In this document: piece by piece, positions 53,501-64,000 of the stretch | How the letters are laid out: each line of letters begins with the position of its first letter | How positions within the stretch are numbered: position 1 is the first letter of the stretch | Source: Pomacea canaliculata | Lineage: Eukaryota; Mollusca; Gastropoda; Architaenioglossa; Ampullariidae | DNA length: 64,000 nt | Assembly: GCF_003073045.1 (NCBI RefSeq) | Contig: NC_037592.1 | Span: 8,286,047 to 8,350,046, forward strand | Reading direction: 5' to 3' | Notes under the pieces: model-generated | What the model was told of the DNA's origin: nothing | The model's database searches: none | The model's input: only the letters and a program-made list of their open reading frames with translations | Program-made: the position numbers and the translations under genes

Positions 53501-56500
53501 CTTACAGTCTTGAACTTCAGCCAGCCAATAAAATCTCTATTTTTCGGACTATTGTAGTCCTTATTTTCCTTGGATTACTAATGTTCCTTGAAAGTAAATA
53601 CCAGAATACTTTATTTGTTTTCTGGAGACGTGAAATTTACTTAAAATCACGAGCAGCGAAGAACTTGTATTAAAATAATTAAGCTGCAGAATATTTAGTA
53701 AGATGTTATCACTAAATTATTTAAAACCTGTTAAAAAGAGTACTTTTGTTTTTAATGTCCATTACCGTATTTTCTCAGTCTTTACCAGGGGTGTACAGGT
53801 TTATCCAAGCGTCCGACTTTCCAACAGGCGGAAAAAATGATTTAAATCTTCTTGGTCAAACCCCAGAAGAGGTATATATTGAGTATATATTTAGGTAAAA
53901 TTAATAATTTAAAACTGAAGTACACGTTGTTAGCAAGATTCAATACTTTCTTTTGTCTTTTTGTGTGGAGTTGTGATAAAATTTAGAAATACGAAAAACG
54001 AAACTGATAGCTGGGGGGCATAACTCTGGGAATAACAGTAGTAGCAAGTGAAGCGCTGATAAATTCTAATAGTAATCGAGTAGCCAGTAGCTTTTTATAG
54101 AATTTTTATCCGCAGAATAATTTTATTTCTGAAGTAGCCTTATCAAATCAGTGGATGGTTCAGCTAAGCCACTTTCTGTGTTAGATTCTCTCCAGCGGTC
54201 GAGTGGAGTATGCTGGTCAGCCCATTGGCATCATCGTTGCAGGTGCTGTTAATAAATGTCATTTATCTAACAGATATGTAACACAAAAAACTAATATTAA
54301 AACCATGTGGTAGACTTGTAAGACTTGACCGTAATTCGTGATTATAAATTACAAAAGTTGGAAAAACGGAAAGTCTCCACATTTGTCTTATTGATTGATA
54401 ACGGGGCATGATGAGGCCCTTTGTAGTGTTTTACATAATTTGTGAGTGAAATGTTATGAACCTTTTCTGCTGCAGACGACCCTCAAATGGCAAGTACAGC
54501 TGCCTCCATGGTCAATGTGACATACAAGAATGTCCAACCCCCGTTGGTGGACATCAGGACGGCCATCAGCCAGAAATCGTTCTTTCCCTGATCAGAATGA
54601 TCCTGTCATTAGAGGTGACCCAGACTGTAAGTCTTAAAGCTTCTAAATTTTTATTTTTATAACATCCACATCTATTTAATACAAACTTACATATCAGCTT
54701 GATTTCTTAAAATACAATGTTTATCGGAATTTTCTCAGCATTGGCTTCTGTATACTGTATATGTACTCAATAGTTATGATGATATTATTACTTCTCTTCA
54801 GTAGTAATAAAATAATTATTTTCCTGACAAAGTCTCAATAAAATCAAATCAATTTTATCTCAGATGCACACTTGTTATGAAGTTCACAAAACTGCTACAA
54901 TACAGGTATTAATTGAGTAAAAAGATAAATTCTTTTAAAAATGTATCCAGCCAGTATGAAACGTTATATCTACATTCTGTCTCCCAGCGGCCATAGCCCA
55001 GTCCCCTCGCCGCCTGACTGGGTCTGTAGAAGTAGGAGACCAGTACCACTTCTACCTGGAGTCACAGAGCAGCAGGTGTGCCCCCAACGACACGGGGGGC
55101 CTGGACGTGCGGGCGACAACCCAGTGGGTGGACGGGACAGCAAAGTTGTGGCGGAGGCCCTCAACATCCCAGTGAGCAGGTGACAGGACATTTATTTTTC
55201 AAACGCTATCTTTACTCGTTGCTTCACTTCCCAGTTCCTTTTTTACTTTTAAATATATCATAAGTAAAGCAAAAGTTCATCAACCGATAAACGGACAAAC
55301 TTTCTCTTTTTTTTTTCTGGACACATATATACTTTTTTGTTTTAACTTCACGAGTGAAGGTCCATTAATGCCTTCAGTAAACATATAAGGAGACAAAAAA
55401 AAGTTAAGTTCTTAAAGTCTTCCTTTATTGGATTCTAGCGTGAACCTGGAGGTCGAACGCCTAGGTGGCGCTTTTGGAAAAATTACTCGCAATGGAATGG
55501 TCTCTGGAGCATGCGCCTTGGCTGCTTATTTAATGCAAAGGTAAATAACAAAAAGAAGTACGCTACTGATATAATGACAAGCATCAACAGAGAAACTAAC
55601 ATCATTTCAATCAGTAAGCAAACATATTTCACATTATTTGTTATCCTTACATCACCAAGGAAAGAAAATCAGAGTTTTCTAATTTATCTCATACTTTCAT
55701 GTTTTCTCCACGACCTTTGTGTGTTTTATTTTACTGTTTTCTGTTGTCTTCTCTCCCCAGACCTGTGCGCTTGGTGATGGACCTGCACACAAACATGAAG
55801 TCGTTGGGAAAACGTCTTCCGTGTGTTGGCGAGTACGAGGTGAGGCGTGTTCACTGCAGTATTCGTGTGTTTCTGTTGTCTCCCTGTTTTCCTGTTGTCT
55901 CCTATTTAACGCTTTTATATTTGACTAGCTGAGCTTCACTTACTCTACAGTACTTAGTCGATGACCATGATCTTCAGACACACATTAACACGGGTCAACC
56001 TGGAGAGTGTAATCTAGGTCACTAAAAGTAAATTTTTATGAAAAGTAATATTGAAATAGATAGGCAAGGTGACACCTCAGCTCTTGAATGTCTTTGATTT
56101 ATTTTTTATTTCTGTGCGTCAGGTGGGGTTCACCGAGGAAGGGAAGCTCAATGGAATCAAACTCACTTACTATTCTGACTGCGGTTGCAATGATTCTGAA
56201 TCAGGATCATTTTACGCTCCTTTCTACATCGACAATGGTGAATATTTTTCTGTGCTTTTCAGCCGGGTAGCATGAAAACACATTTCTGAAAAAAAACCCA
56301 CCATGTTTGGAAAAAATGTCTAAATGAACCGAAAATTATAGTTCTGAGGCCGAGAGCTTTAAGCTCTTATTTCATTGCATGCTGTGTGATGTCAATCTTT
56401 TAAAATAAATAAACTGCATTATGTTATCAATCATTTATCTTTCTACCTGTTCCTAGTGTACTTTTGTCCAAACTGGAATCTTACAACAGTCTCCGTAAAA

Positions 56501-59500
56501 ACAAACAAACCAACCAACACTGCCTGTCGTGCGCCAGGTAGGAAGATGCAGAATATAACGAATTTCTATTCTGTCTAGTTCCATTCTGTTAGTGCTATTA
56601 CTAAAGTAACATTTTATTCTGTTTTATTCAAAACGTCAAATCTATGTATTTATGAACTTAGAAATGGAAATTGTGATAATGCGACTTTTACGACCTACAT
56701 GGAAGGGCATGATACAAAGTGATTTGTAGCATCTTACTTCATCCGATCGTGCAATGTTTTGACTTCAAGCACTGAGAACCATTTAAAATTTAGACTGATA
56801 GTAATCGTTATTCTCATTTCACAGTTAAAGACATAATTTACACTAAAGGTTAACTTGATTTAAAAAACATATTTTGTATGATATTTAATATTCTTTGCGT
56901 TTGAACCCTTCTGCGCACAAAGATGCCCTGTCATCTGAATTCATGATCGAGGCTGTGATGGAGCATATTGCGAAAGCCCTCAACAAAGACCCCACGGAAA
57001 TCCGAAAAATTAATTTCTACCAGAAAGGACAGGTAATGTGATGCCTCATTCTGTTACTCAGCAAGTCAATTGCAGAAAACGAAAAGAAGCAAAACGGGAA
57101 AATAGTATGTTTCAGTAGATACGTGCCTTGGGTGCCCATGCAAAGTACGGAAACTTGTCTTTGAGACGTTAATGTTAGTGAATTAATAGTCTGGGCTTAA
57201 AAAGCTTTAGTATTCTTTTAAATTTTTACTAAACAACTAACATAATTAATTTAACTTAAAGGAATTTACGTATAGCTGCCAATAAAATCAGTCTAGCACT
57301 CTAAGAATTGAAATATCCATTTGCAAGAACACGACACTAACACTGAAAATGTTTGTGAATCCTTTGTCCATCCCAGTTTTCTCTAAAAGGCACAAGACTG
57401 GACTACTGCAACATCGGGGAGATTGTTTCGCAGTTAGAAACATCTTCTGACTATGAAACCCGGAAACGTCAAGTGGCAGAGTTCAATCAGGTAACAGGCA
57501 AAAATAAACAAATAAATTACTACGTCTCCTAACTTTTAGGTGCTATATATAAATTTGTATATTGATTGATATAATTTGATTTGATGTATAGGAGGTCTGT
57601 GTGCCAGTGTATTTTGAAATACTCAGCTGAATACCTGTTTCAGGCAAATCGCTGGAAAAAACGTGGAATTTCTCTGGTTCCTGCAAGATACGGGATGGGC
57701 TGGTCGGGTGGCCATTACAGTGTGTTTGTGGCCATCTACAACTCTGATGGCTCTATCGCAATCGAACATGGTGGCATCGACATGGGACAGGGAATCAACA
57801 CAAAGGTAAGAATCTTGTGTTTCACCTTCTGTGCAATATATGACTGAGTTCATCTCGACACGAGGACATTGATCTGCAAGATGAAAAGCAAGCAGTCTTG
57901 TAACTTGCAAAATGATAGACCATTCCACTATCGCAGTTGCTCAATTACTTATTGTAATCGGTGTCTATAGGTGGCGCAGGTGTGCGCCTATGAGCTGGGT
58001 GTACCAATGTCGCTGATTACGAGTCAAAAAGAACTCTTCGACTGTCAACGCCAACTCACTGGTGACTGGAGGATCCATAGGAAGCGAACTGTGTTGCATG
58101 GTCAGTTTCTGTACTGTGATAATTTGTTCTCTCTGTTGGACACAAATCATTTTACTTTAAGATTTCATATTTAGGGGAATTAGAAGTTTAATCAGTTGAA
58201 TTTCAAGAACGGGAGTTCGTAACAAGTAGTCAAATGCACGGATCTTCGTTGGTTTATTTCCTCACCATACGTTCTCCAGTCAGCTTTATTGCCTTATTGA
58301 AAACAATATATCATCTACTGAGTGTTATTGTTTCGTCTGACCATATACAGTTATCCAATTCTTGTTACTGCATTGTCTCACCACAGGGAGTCATCCAGTG
58401 TTGTCAGCGACTCAAGGCGAACATGGCGCCAGTTCGGATGAGGATGCCGAACAGCGCCATGGAAGGACATTGTTAGCGAGTGTTACCGCAGTGGAATCGA
58501 CCTTTCAGCCCACGCCTAGTAAATACTCATATATATATAATGATAATGATAACCTCTTCTAATACAGGTCAATAATAGATGAACAATTCAAAATACAGTA
58601 TGCATAGAAGGTAGTCGTTTCTGGACCCAAACCAGACATTTTCACTAACCTTTCTGTTCTACAGCACGAACCCGTACAGCCAGTTCCCCGACCGTTACAA
58701 CGTGTACGCAGCTGCCGTGGCGGAGGCTGAGGTGGACATCCTCACCGGCCAGTCACAGCTCAACCGCGTGGACATCTTGTACGACTGCGGGGAAAGGTCA
58801 GAGTCCTGTTCGTAACAGAAGGGAATCGTAGCATCATTGTTTAGAGAAGCAGTATGGAAACGGGGATATTTATTCTTCAGAACGTCTAGTTCAGGAAAGT
58901 TGAAAGGGGTGTGTTCTTTTTGCATAACAATTTGCAGAGTGAACAAAATTTATGTATTTATGATACTTTCCGTTCAGATTTATTATTTTTCAATTTTTAC
59001 TGAGCAATATTATGATAAAAAACGGGAAATTTGATGCTTTAAAACGTCTAGTTGGGGAAAATAGAAGAGAGGTGTATGACACCTGTTGCAGAGTGACCTA
59101 ACAAATATTTGAATGTTCCGTTTAGTTTGAGTCCAGAATTAGACATTGGTCAGGTGGAGGGCGGATTCATGATGGGTCTGGGATGTCATCTGCTGGAGGA
59201 CAGCAAGTTCGACCCCAGAACTGGAGTCCTTCTCACGGACGGAACTTGGGTCAGTCATAAGCAACTTTTAAAAAAAAGTAAAATCCTGAAAATTGGAAGT
59301 CATATTTGAAAGTATTTATGACTTGTTTTAAACCACATAAAGTTATTAATAAAGCATTAGTATCAAAGTAATAATAAGACATCTACGGAAAAATAGTTTC
59401 TTCAGAAGAAGTCTGAGAGATATAAGCAAAAATAGAAAGAAAGAAGACGTTAAAAGTTTGATACTGAGTATATCTCAAATACTGATATCTTGCAGGAGTA

Positions 59501-60386
59501 CAAGCCACCCTTACCTAAAGACCTGCCCATAGATTTCCGGGTGAACTTGTTGAGAAACGCACCCAATCCTTTAGGGGTACTTCGATCCAAAGGTGGGCAT
59601 TCTGGAGTCTTCAGAATGTTTTGTGTCTTTTGGCCTGAGTGCTTTAAATGTGTACAGACTCACCCGATTTTTCCATTTTCTAATTTGATCTTCCTTGCAG
59701 CCACCGGTGAGCCTCCAGTGGTACTGAGCAGCTCCGCCCTCTTCGCCATCAAGCGCTGTGTGGAGGCTGCACGTGCCGAGATGGGTCACGACACGTACTT
59801 CCCACTGAGTAGGTCATAGGTCACAGGTCACAGCTAAACTATTTGCTAACCTCTCCACTTGAGTTGATATACCTCCGTGAAAGATTCGTTTAACAGTGAA
59901 AAAGTGAAGTATCAGCATCAAACGGTGCAAAAGATTCTTATGTAGTGGTATTGCAGATTTGTAGTCTCTACTAGTGATACTACTACTATTTAAAAAAAAT
60001 TTCTTTATGCAGTCTGTATTAAAGGTTGCTTCGGTTTTCTGTAGAAATACATTACCGTTTACTCTATATTAGATTACTACGGTGATTTGTAGAAAAGTAT
60101 TATTTTGTTGTCTACACCAAAGGTACTATAGCGATTTGTTGATGAATATTAATTTTTATGGTGTCTTTATTAGAGGTAATACAATGAGTTGTAAAAAATT
60201 AACGTCGAGCTATCAAATATACGCAGCCTTCAAATTGATTAAAACAAGATTTTTAAAAACTTTTTTTTAACCCGGAATATTGTCAGTAATCCATGTTTTA
60301 CTGGCCTCTTAGATTCGCCAGCGTTGGTGCAGCATGTCCAGACAGCCTGCCAGGTGGACACTGCTCAGTTCACCTTTGGAAACTGA
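47508..60386 (+). CDS. Copy D: complete aldehyde oxidase-like molybdo-flavoenzyme, 34 exons, several frame breaks
   Basis: Exons: 47508-47557, 47937-48076, 48477-48646, 48874-49033, 49210-49286, 49700-49782, 50010-50241, 50407-50486, 50821-50967, 51250-51352, 51470-51618, 51754-51864, 52167-52233, 52582-52682, 52859-53017, 53222-53344, 53779-53871, 54185-54242, 54476-54626, 54988-55179, 55439-55540, 55761-55839, 56123-56237, 56457-56537, 56923-57032, 57377-57490, 57644-57805, 57971-58100, 58387-58518, 58665-58796, 59126-59249, 59496-59592, 59701-59808, 60313-60386. Domains are as in copy C, its closest relative, including CPACG/CISCG and all Fe-S cysteines. Single-base defects: exon 4 (-1), exon 7 (+1 then -1, with a TGA between), exon 19 (+1), exon 20 (-1), exon 28 (+1), exon 29 (+1). 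Exon 21 also lost one codon in frame, so GGAFGGKITR became GGAFGKITR in the active-site loop. Corrected length is about 1,334 residues. It is a pseudogene if the breaks are real. Confidence 0.9.
48657..48722. repeat. (GTTT)n(GTGC)n microsatellite in copy D intron 3
   Basis: GTTT repeats pass into GTGC repeats 10 bases after the exon 3 donor, at the same position as the longer repeat of copy C and a short GTTT run in copy B (about 10112-10132). Confidence 0.92.
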
Positions 60387-60848
60387 TTATCTGTCCGTGA
60401 ACTGTTACATCAAAGTAACGTATTAAGAGAGGAATCAGCTGCCAATTAGACAAGATTAGATTGTGAAAAGACTGATGCCAAAGTGGTTCATAAAATTTGC
60501 CAAAATTTGATTCCGAGATGTAGAAAAAAATTGCTTCTACGATTTTATCAATATTTTTCTACAAGGTGTATGGTGTACCTTTTCCACATCATTCCATAAA
60601 ACATTTCATGGCAATGTCATATTCCGTTTGCACGATCTTCCTTTTGATTTTTGATGAGCTTCCTCCGGCCTGCTTCGTGTGCGGGATTTTTTTCTCTTGT
60701 TGTTTATGCTTGTTGATGTATCTTTGTCCGTTTGTTTGCTGACATAGTTTGGTCTGTGTTTATATTGATGTTATTTAACTGTTGTGTCTTTTTTTCTTTA
60801 ATGTCATTCTCTTGGAATTCACGTTGAAATGGGAATAAGTATTCTGTA

Positions 60849-60881
<33 letters not shown>

Positions 60882-61019
60882 GGTGCCGTTCCCGCGCTCA
60901 GTGCTATACTCATCCTCCAGCTCTCGGCAGTTACCCAGTACCTGTCACAGGCCCTTGTCTGAAAGGTTTCCCCCGAAGTGACCCACGTCATCATGGTCTG
61001 ACGTCATCGACTAATCGGA

Positions 61020-61085
61020 ACAATAATAATAATAAGTCGATTTGTAATGCGCAGGTATCCTTTCCGAAGAATGCTCATTGCGCAG
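61020..61085 (-). mobile_element. Possible minus-strand SINE/LINE tail ending in (ATT)n
   Basis: Read on the minus strand the segment has ATGAGCATTCTTCGGAAAGG, then CTGCGCATTACAAATCGACT, then TTATTATTATT. A GCGC-type stem followed by ACAAAT and an ATT repeat is typical of 3' ends of invertebrate SINEs and their partner LINEs. The element body was not identified. Confidence 0.35.
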
Positions 61086-61272
61086 AAAAAAAGAAGAAAA
61101 AATAAAGTGTACAAATATATAAAACACCAAGAAAGTAAAAAATATAGACAGAGTGTTTCTTGGTAATTTAAGACTGGTTTGAAAGAAACAGATGGGTTTT
61201 CAGTTTTTTTCGGCTTCTTTGTTGCTCTTGCTGAAATGTGTTGGTCTTTGGTATTGTCTATTTTAAGCACCG

Positions 61273-61437
61273 GTTATTATTTAAAATAAATTTAAATAAT
61301 TTATAAACTAAATTAAAAATAATTTTAAATGGAATTATTTATAAATTAAATTTAAATTAATAAAAACATAAATTTAAATTAAGTTATTTATAAATTAATT
61401 TAGTGAATTAAATAATTTATAATTTATTTTTTTTATC
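61273..61437. repeat. Extremely A+T-rich, self-complementary tract
   Basis: About 165 bases almost free of G and C, built from overlapping variants of AATTTAAATAATTTATAAATT in both orientations, so it can fold on itself. It lies just before the KDZ-type gene and could be an element terminus, a matrix-attachment-like segment or simple sequence. Confidence 0.75.
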
Positions 61438-61568
61438 TAATGAACGTTTGCAAGCTCTCATTATTATTATTAGTTGTGAAGCAAAGTTTGCTGCGACACT
61501 ACACTGGCAGATTTCCGGCCTGCAGATTGTCTTCCGTTTGCGAAAGCGGAATTTACGTAGGATTTAAA

Positions 61569-64000
61569 ATGCCAAAATTAAATTGTCGACGCAATGAACG
61601 GACCGTTAATGAACGGACTGTAAAGCACTTTAAATTAATCCTAGAACTGGCAAATTACAAACGGTGAAAGTTCCCGCAGTCGACGAAGCTGTTGTAATGA
61701 CTTTGATCCTGTGACTCGAAAATTGAAAAAGGTCAAACTTTCGGCCGACTCAAATGTGCAGCCAGTTCTATGCCCTGATCCAGTTGATAATGAACTGCCT
61801 GTAAAGCACTTTAATCCTACAACTGGAAAATCACAAACGGTGAAAGTTCCTGCAGTCACAGATGTGCAGCCAGTTCTATGCCCTGATCAAGACGTGTTAG
61901 TTTCTAATAACACCCAAGACAACTGTGGTATGTAACGATAATAGTCTGTCCATCATACTGTCAGACTTTCTCTCAGTACTGTCACTTTAATTTCTTCTTC
62001 AATGACTTATTGTCCGTCTTTAAATTAGGGTTTGTATTTAAATGATTGTTACTCTTACTCTCATTACAGATTAATGAAATTGAATGTTCACAGTGAATAA
62101 TTGCATCCAAGGAGGAATGTTGTTTTATGTTTGTAGAAATAAAAAGGGCAGAAGAGAAAACGTACTGGGAATCTCGGCAACATCGTCAGACTTGCTGGGA
62201 TAAAATTCATGAGGAACTCCTGAATATAAACACACTTGTATGTGCAAGTATGTGCTCCATTTTCATCTAATATGTAGGTTTTCTTTTAACAGGGCCATTA
62301 CTTTGTACCCTACACGCCAGCAATGCCAACATTGGTCCGAGAGGACCACATGCAGTCTAACTGCTGCAAAAGCACAAGAGCAGTGACTGTTATAGGAATG
62401 CAAGGTTGTTGATTGAGTAATATGACTTTATTATATTATTGGCCACTTGTAAATAATTTAAACTTTGCAAGCATGTAGCACAAAGAAACTGAGTTATAAA
62501 TGTTGCTGAGCTTTGTGTACCATACCACCCCCACCACCACCACCCATATAAAATCATTATTTCGTACACTTAATAATTACGGAGGCATTTTTTTTTTTTT
62601 TTTTTGCTGTATAGGTCGGCTACAGACATTTACATTTCAATTTTGTGCCTGTGAGGGACAAGCAGTGACACTCCTTCATCATCGTCTGTGGGGGGCATCC
62701 CAAGCCAAGCCTTCAGTAGCATTTACACTGGACTTGATGACCTGGCTTCGAGCCCTGGTACTGGAGTGCCAGGTGCCAGTGAAGGGATTTGTGAGGCGCT
62801 TGCCTCCAAAATGGACAAAGTCAATTGTTTGAACATAAGCCAGGTTAGCTTGTAGATGTTGTTTTAAATATTGTGTCCAGAAGTATATATAGGAGATCCT
62901 CGTATTATGCCAGTCCCGAGTTACAATGTTTCATACCACATCTCCGTTTACTGGATAAAGCCTTGTTTCGACGTAAGTGGTTTTGCGTTGTAAATGTCGT
63001 AACGCAAACTTCGTGTTTGGTGTGCTCGGCGGAACAATACACAGTTACGCAGCTTGAGACCCGAAGGACGGCGTCACCTCAGTCGTGTTGTACACCATTT
63101 TAAATAGCATAACATTATTTACGTACATTATGTATGTATGTCCCAACTTACAGCAAAATCTGTTGGCTCTTTACGATGTGAGGTAGGAACAAAACGTCAT
63201 AAGTCGAGGACACCCTGTATAGTATTATATTAGTGCTATATGTTACATTAACATTAATACATGACAATCTGTGGGTGTTTTCTAAAATGCTTATTGCAAA
63301 GAATCTTCCCTATTTTGTTTCAGGTGCATAATTTATATCGCTCACTAATCACAGACTCATTTAATATGTTCATGAGGCACCACTATGAAATGAGCCATCT
63401 GCACATTCAGCAAAGAGCTGGATAATGGAACAGAATGCCCAGCCTGTGATGTAAAAATCATTTTTATTTTTGAAAAACCTTTGAGTAATTTGAAATTTTA
63501 TTGCATTTTTTTGGTTTCTTTTATTTGTTAGGATTGATATGTGAAATCTGTACATGATTTAAGTGGAAAAAGTATTTTCAGTGAAACATTTTTATTTGCA
63601 GTCCGCTCAGATTCTTTCCTTTGATGCAAATTTTGGCTTGGTGAGGAAAAAGTCTAGGAGAACCATTTCAGTGGATAATTTCCTAGCCACACAGAAATGC
63701 TCCACAAAGAAAGGAGAAGGGGTAAGATCAATCAAAATTGTCAGGAGTGTGTAGTTTATGATACAAGCACTTTACAATTAAGTGGATTCTACTAGCAAAG
63801 TGAACACTTGTATCCTAATTATATCCAGATTGTTTTAACTTTGCGTTTGTGTGGCTGCTTTGCAGGAATGCAGCAACTTCCAAGCTGGAAGTAATATAAG
63901 ATCGAAATCACGTACCCTCAAGCTGGATGAAACAGCAGTTTTTGGCTGTGCATGCCGACACGAGTTTCCTCGTCTTTTTTTCAATCTGAAGCATGATGAA
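61569..64000 (+). CDS. KDZ-type transposase gene (CxC domain), 5' part, running off the window
   Basis: Exons: about 61569 or 61711 to 61927, 62137-62237, 62293-62404, 62615-62843, 63324-63450, 63602-63721, 63866 to beyond 64000. Recognition rests on the order of KDZ (Kyakuja-Dileera-Zisupton) hallmarks: a CxC segment (RLQTFTFQFCACEGQAV, then a PSVAFTLDLMTWLRALVLEC stretch), a CPAC motif, a D-x-N-F motif (FDANFGLVRK, where the D is expected to be catalytic), and DETAVFGCACRHEFPRLFF, which matches the family's 'D.TG.FG..CRH' block. The 5' exon encodes imperfect repeats around KHFNPTTGK and VQPVLCPD. Junction phases agree, but one-base breaks occur near 62785 (-1), near 63400 (+1) and before 61711. 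It is either an old transposon copy or a host gene with assembly errors. The first ATG is uncertain. Confidence 0.8.
61620..61895 (+). repeat. Imperfect tandem repeats in the first KDZ-gene exon
   Basis: Three partial units of roughly 75-110 bases. Units 1 and 3 share TAAAGCACTTTAA and ACAAACGGTGAAAGTTCC; units 2 and 3 share GTGCAGCCAGTTCTATGCCC. In protein they give KHF-x-P-x-T-x-K and VQPVLCPD. The first unit is out of frame with the rest. Their role is unknown. Confidence 0.7.

Larger units (their letters stand above)
60387..61568. other. Spacer between copy D and the KDZ-type gene
   Basis: The first 480 bases or so are homologous to the copy C 3' flank, ending at a GAT/GGT microsatellite (60849-60885). 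Then come a possible minus-strand SINE/LINE tail (61020-61085) and an extreme A+T-rich tract (61273-61437). The homology to the array ends here, so this is the right edge of the duplicated unit. No gene was recognised. Confidence 0.6.

Overview
This is animal nuclear DNA: A+T-rich, with many short GT-AG introns, eukaryotic transposons and no operon structure. The mix of intron-bearing KDZ, Harbinger, hAT and LINE sequences beside expanded aldehyde-oxidase-type genes suggests an invertebrate, perhaps a mollusc such as a gastropod. The species assignment is inference and could not be tested here.

About 95% of the window is a head-to-tail tandem array, all on the plus strand, of four paralogous molybdo-flavoenzyme genes of the xanthine dehydrogenase/aldehyde oxidase family. 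Copy A (212-6419) shows only exons 20-34, because its 5' half lies before the window. Copies B (9069-24335), C (27164-44129) and D (47508-60386) are complete, each with 34 exons. Hand-assembled exon sums predict about 1,328, 1,335 and 1,334 residues, the normal family length. Domain order is: a CxxC...CxxC zinc-ribbon-like N-terminus (unexpected), two 2Fe-2S domains, an FAD domain, and the molybdopterin domains. The Cys-rich linker, the WAGNLMLKH motif, the CRAP motif and the missing FFPGYR NAD motif all point to aldehyde oxidase rather than xanthine dehydrogenase. C and D are closest to each other, B is next and A is the most diverged.

All four copies carry scattered one-base insertions or deletions in otherwise well conserved exons, mostly at homopolymers. 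The unrelated gene at the right edge shows the same pattern, so consensus errors in the assembly are as likely as pseudogene decay.

Between and inside the genes lie a Harbinger element (16926-18266, B intron 19), two 449-bp non-autonomous hAT elements with 8-bp target duplications (30597-31045 and 46317-46765), a LINE C-terminal fragment (36800-37000), microsatellites, a perfect 21-bp-arm hairpin (25248-25300) and two possible SINE/LINE tails. From about 61.6 kb to the window end is the 5' part of an intron-containing KDZ-type transposase gene.
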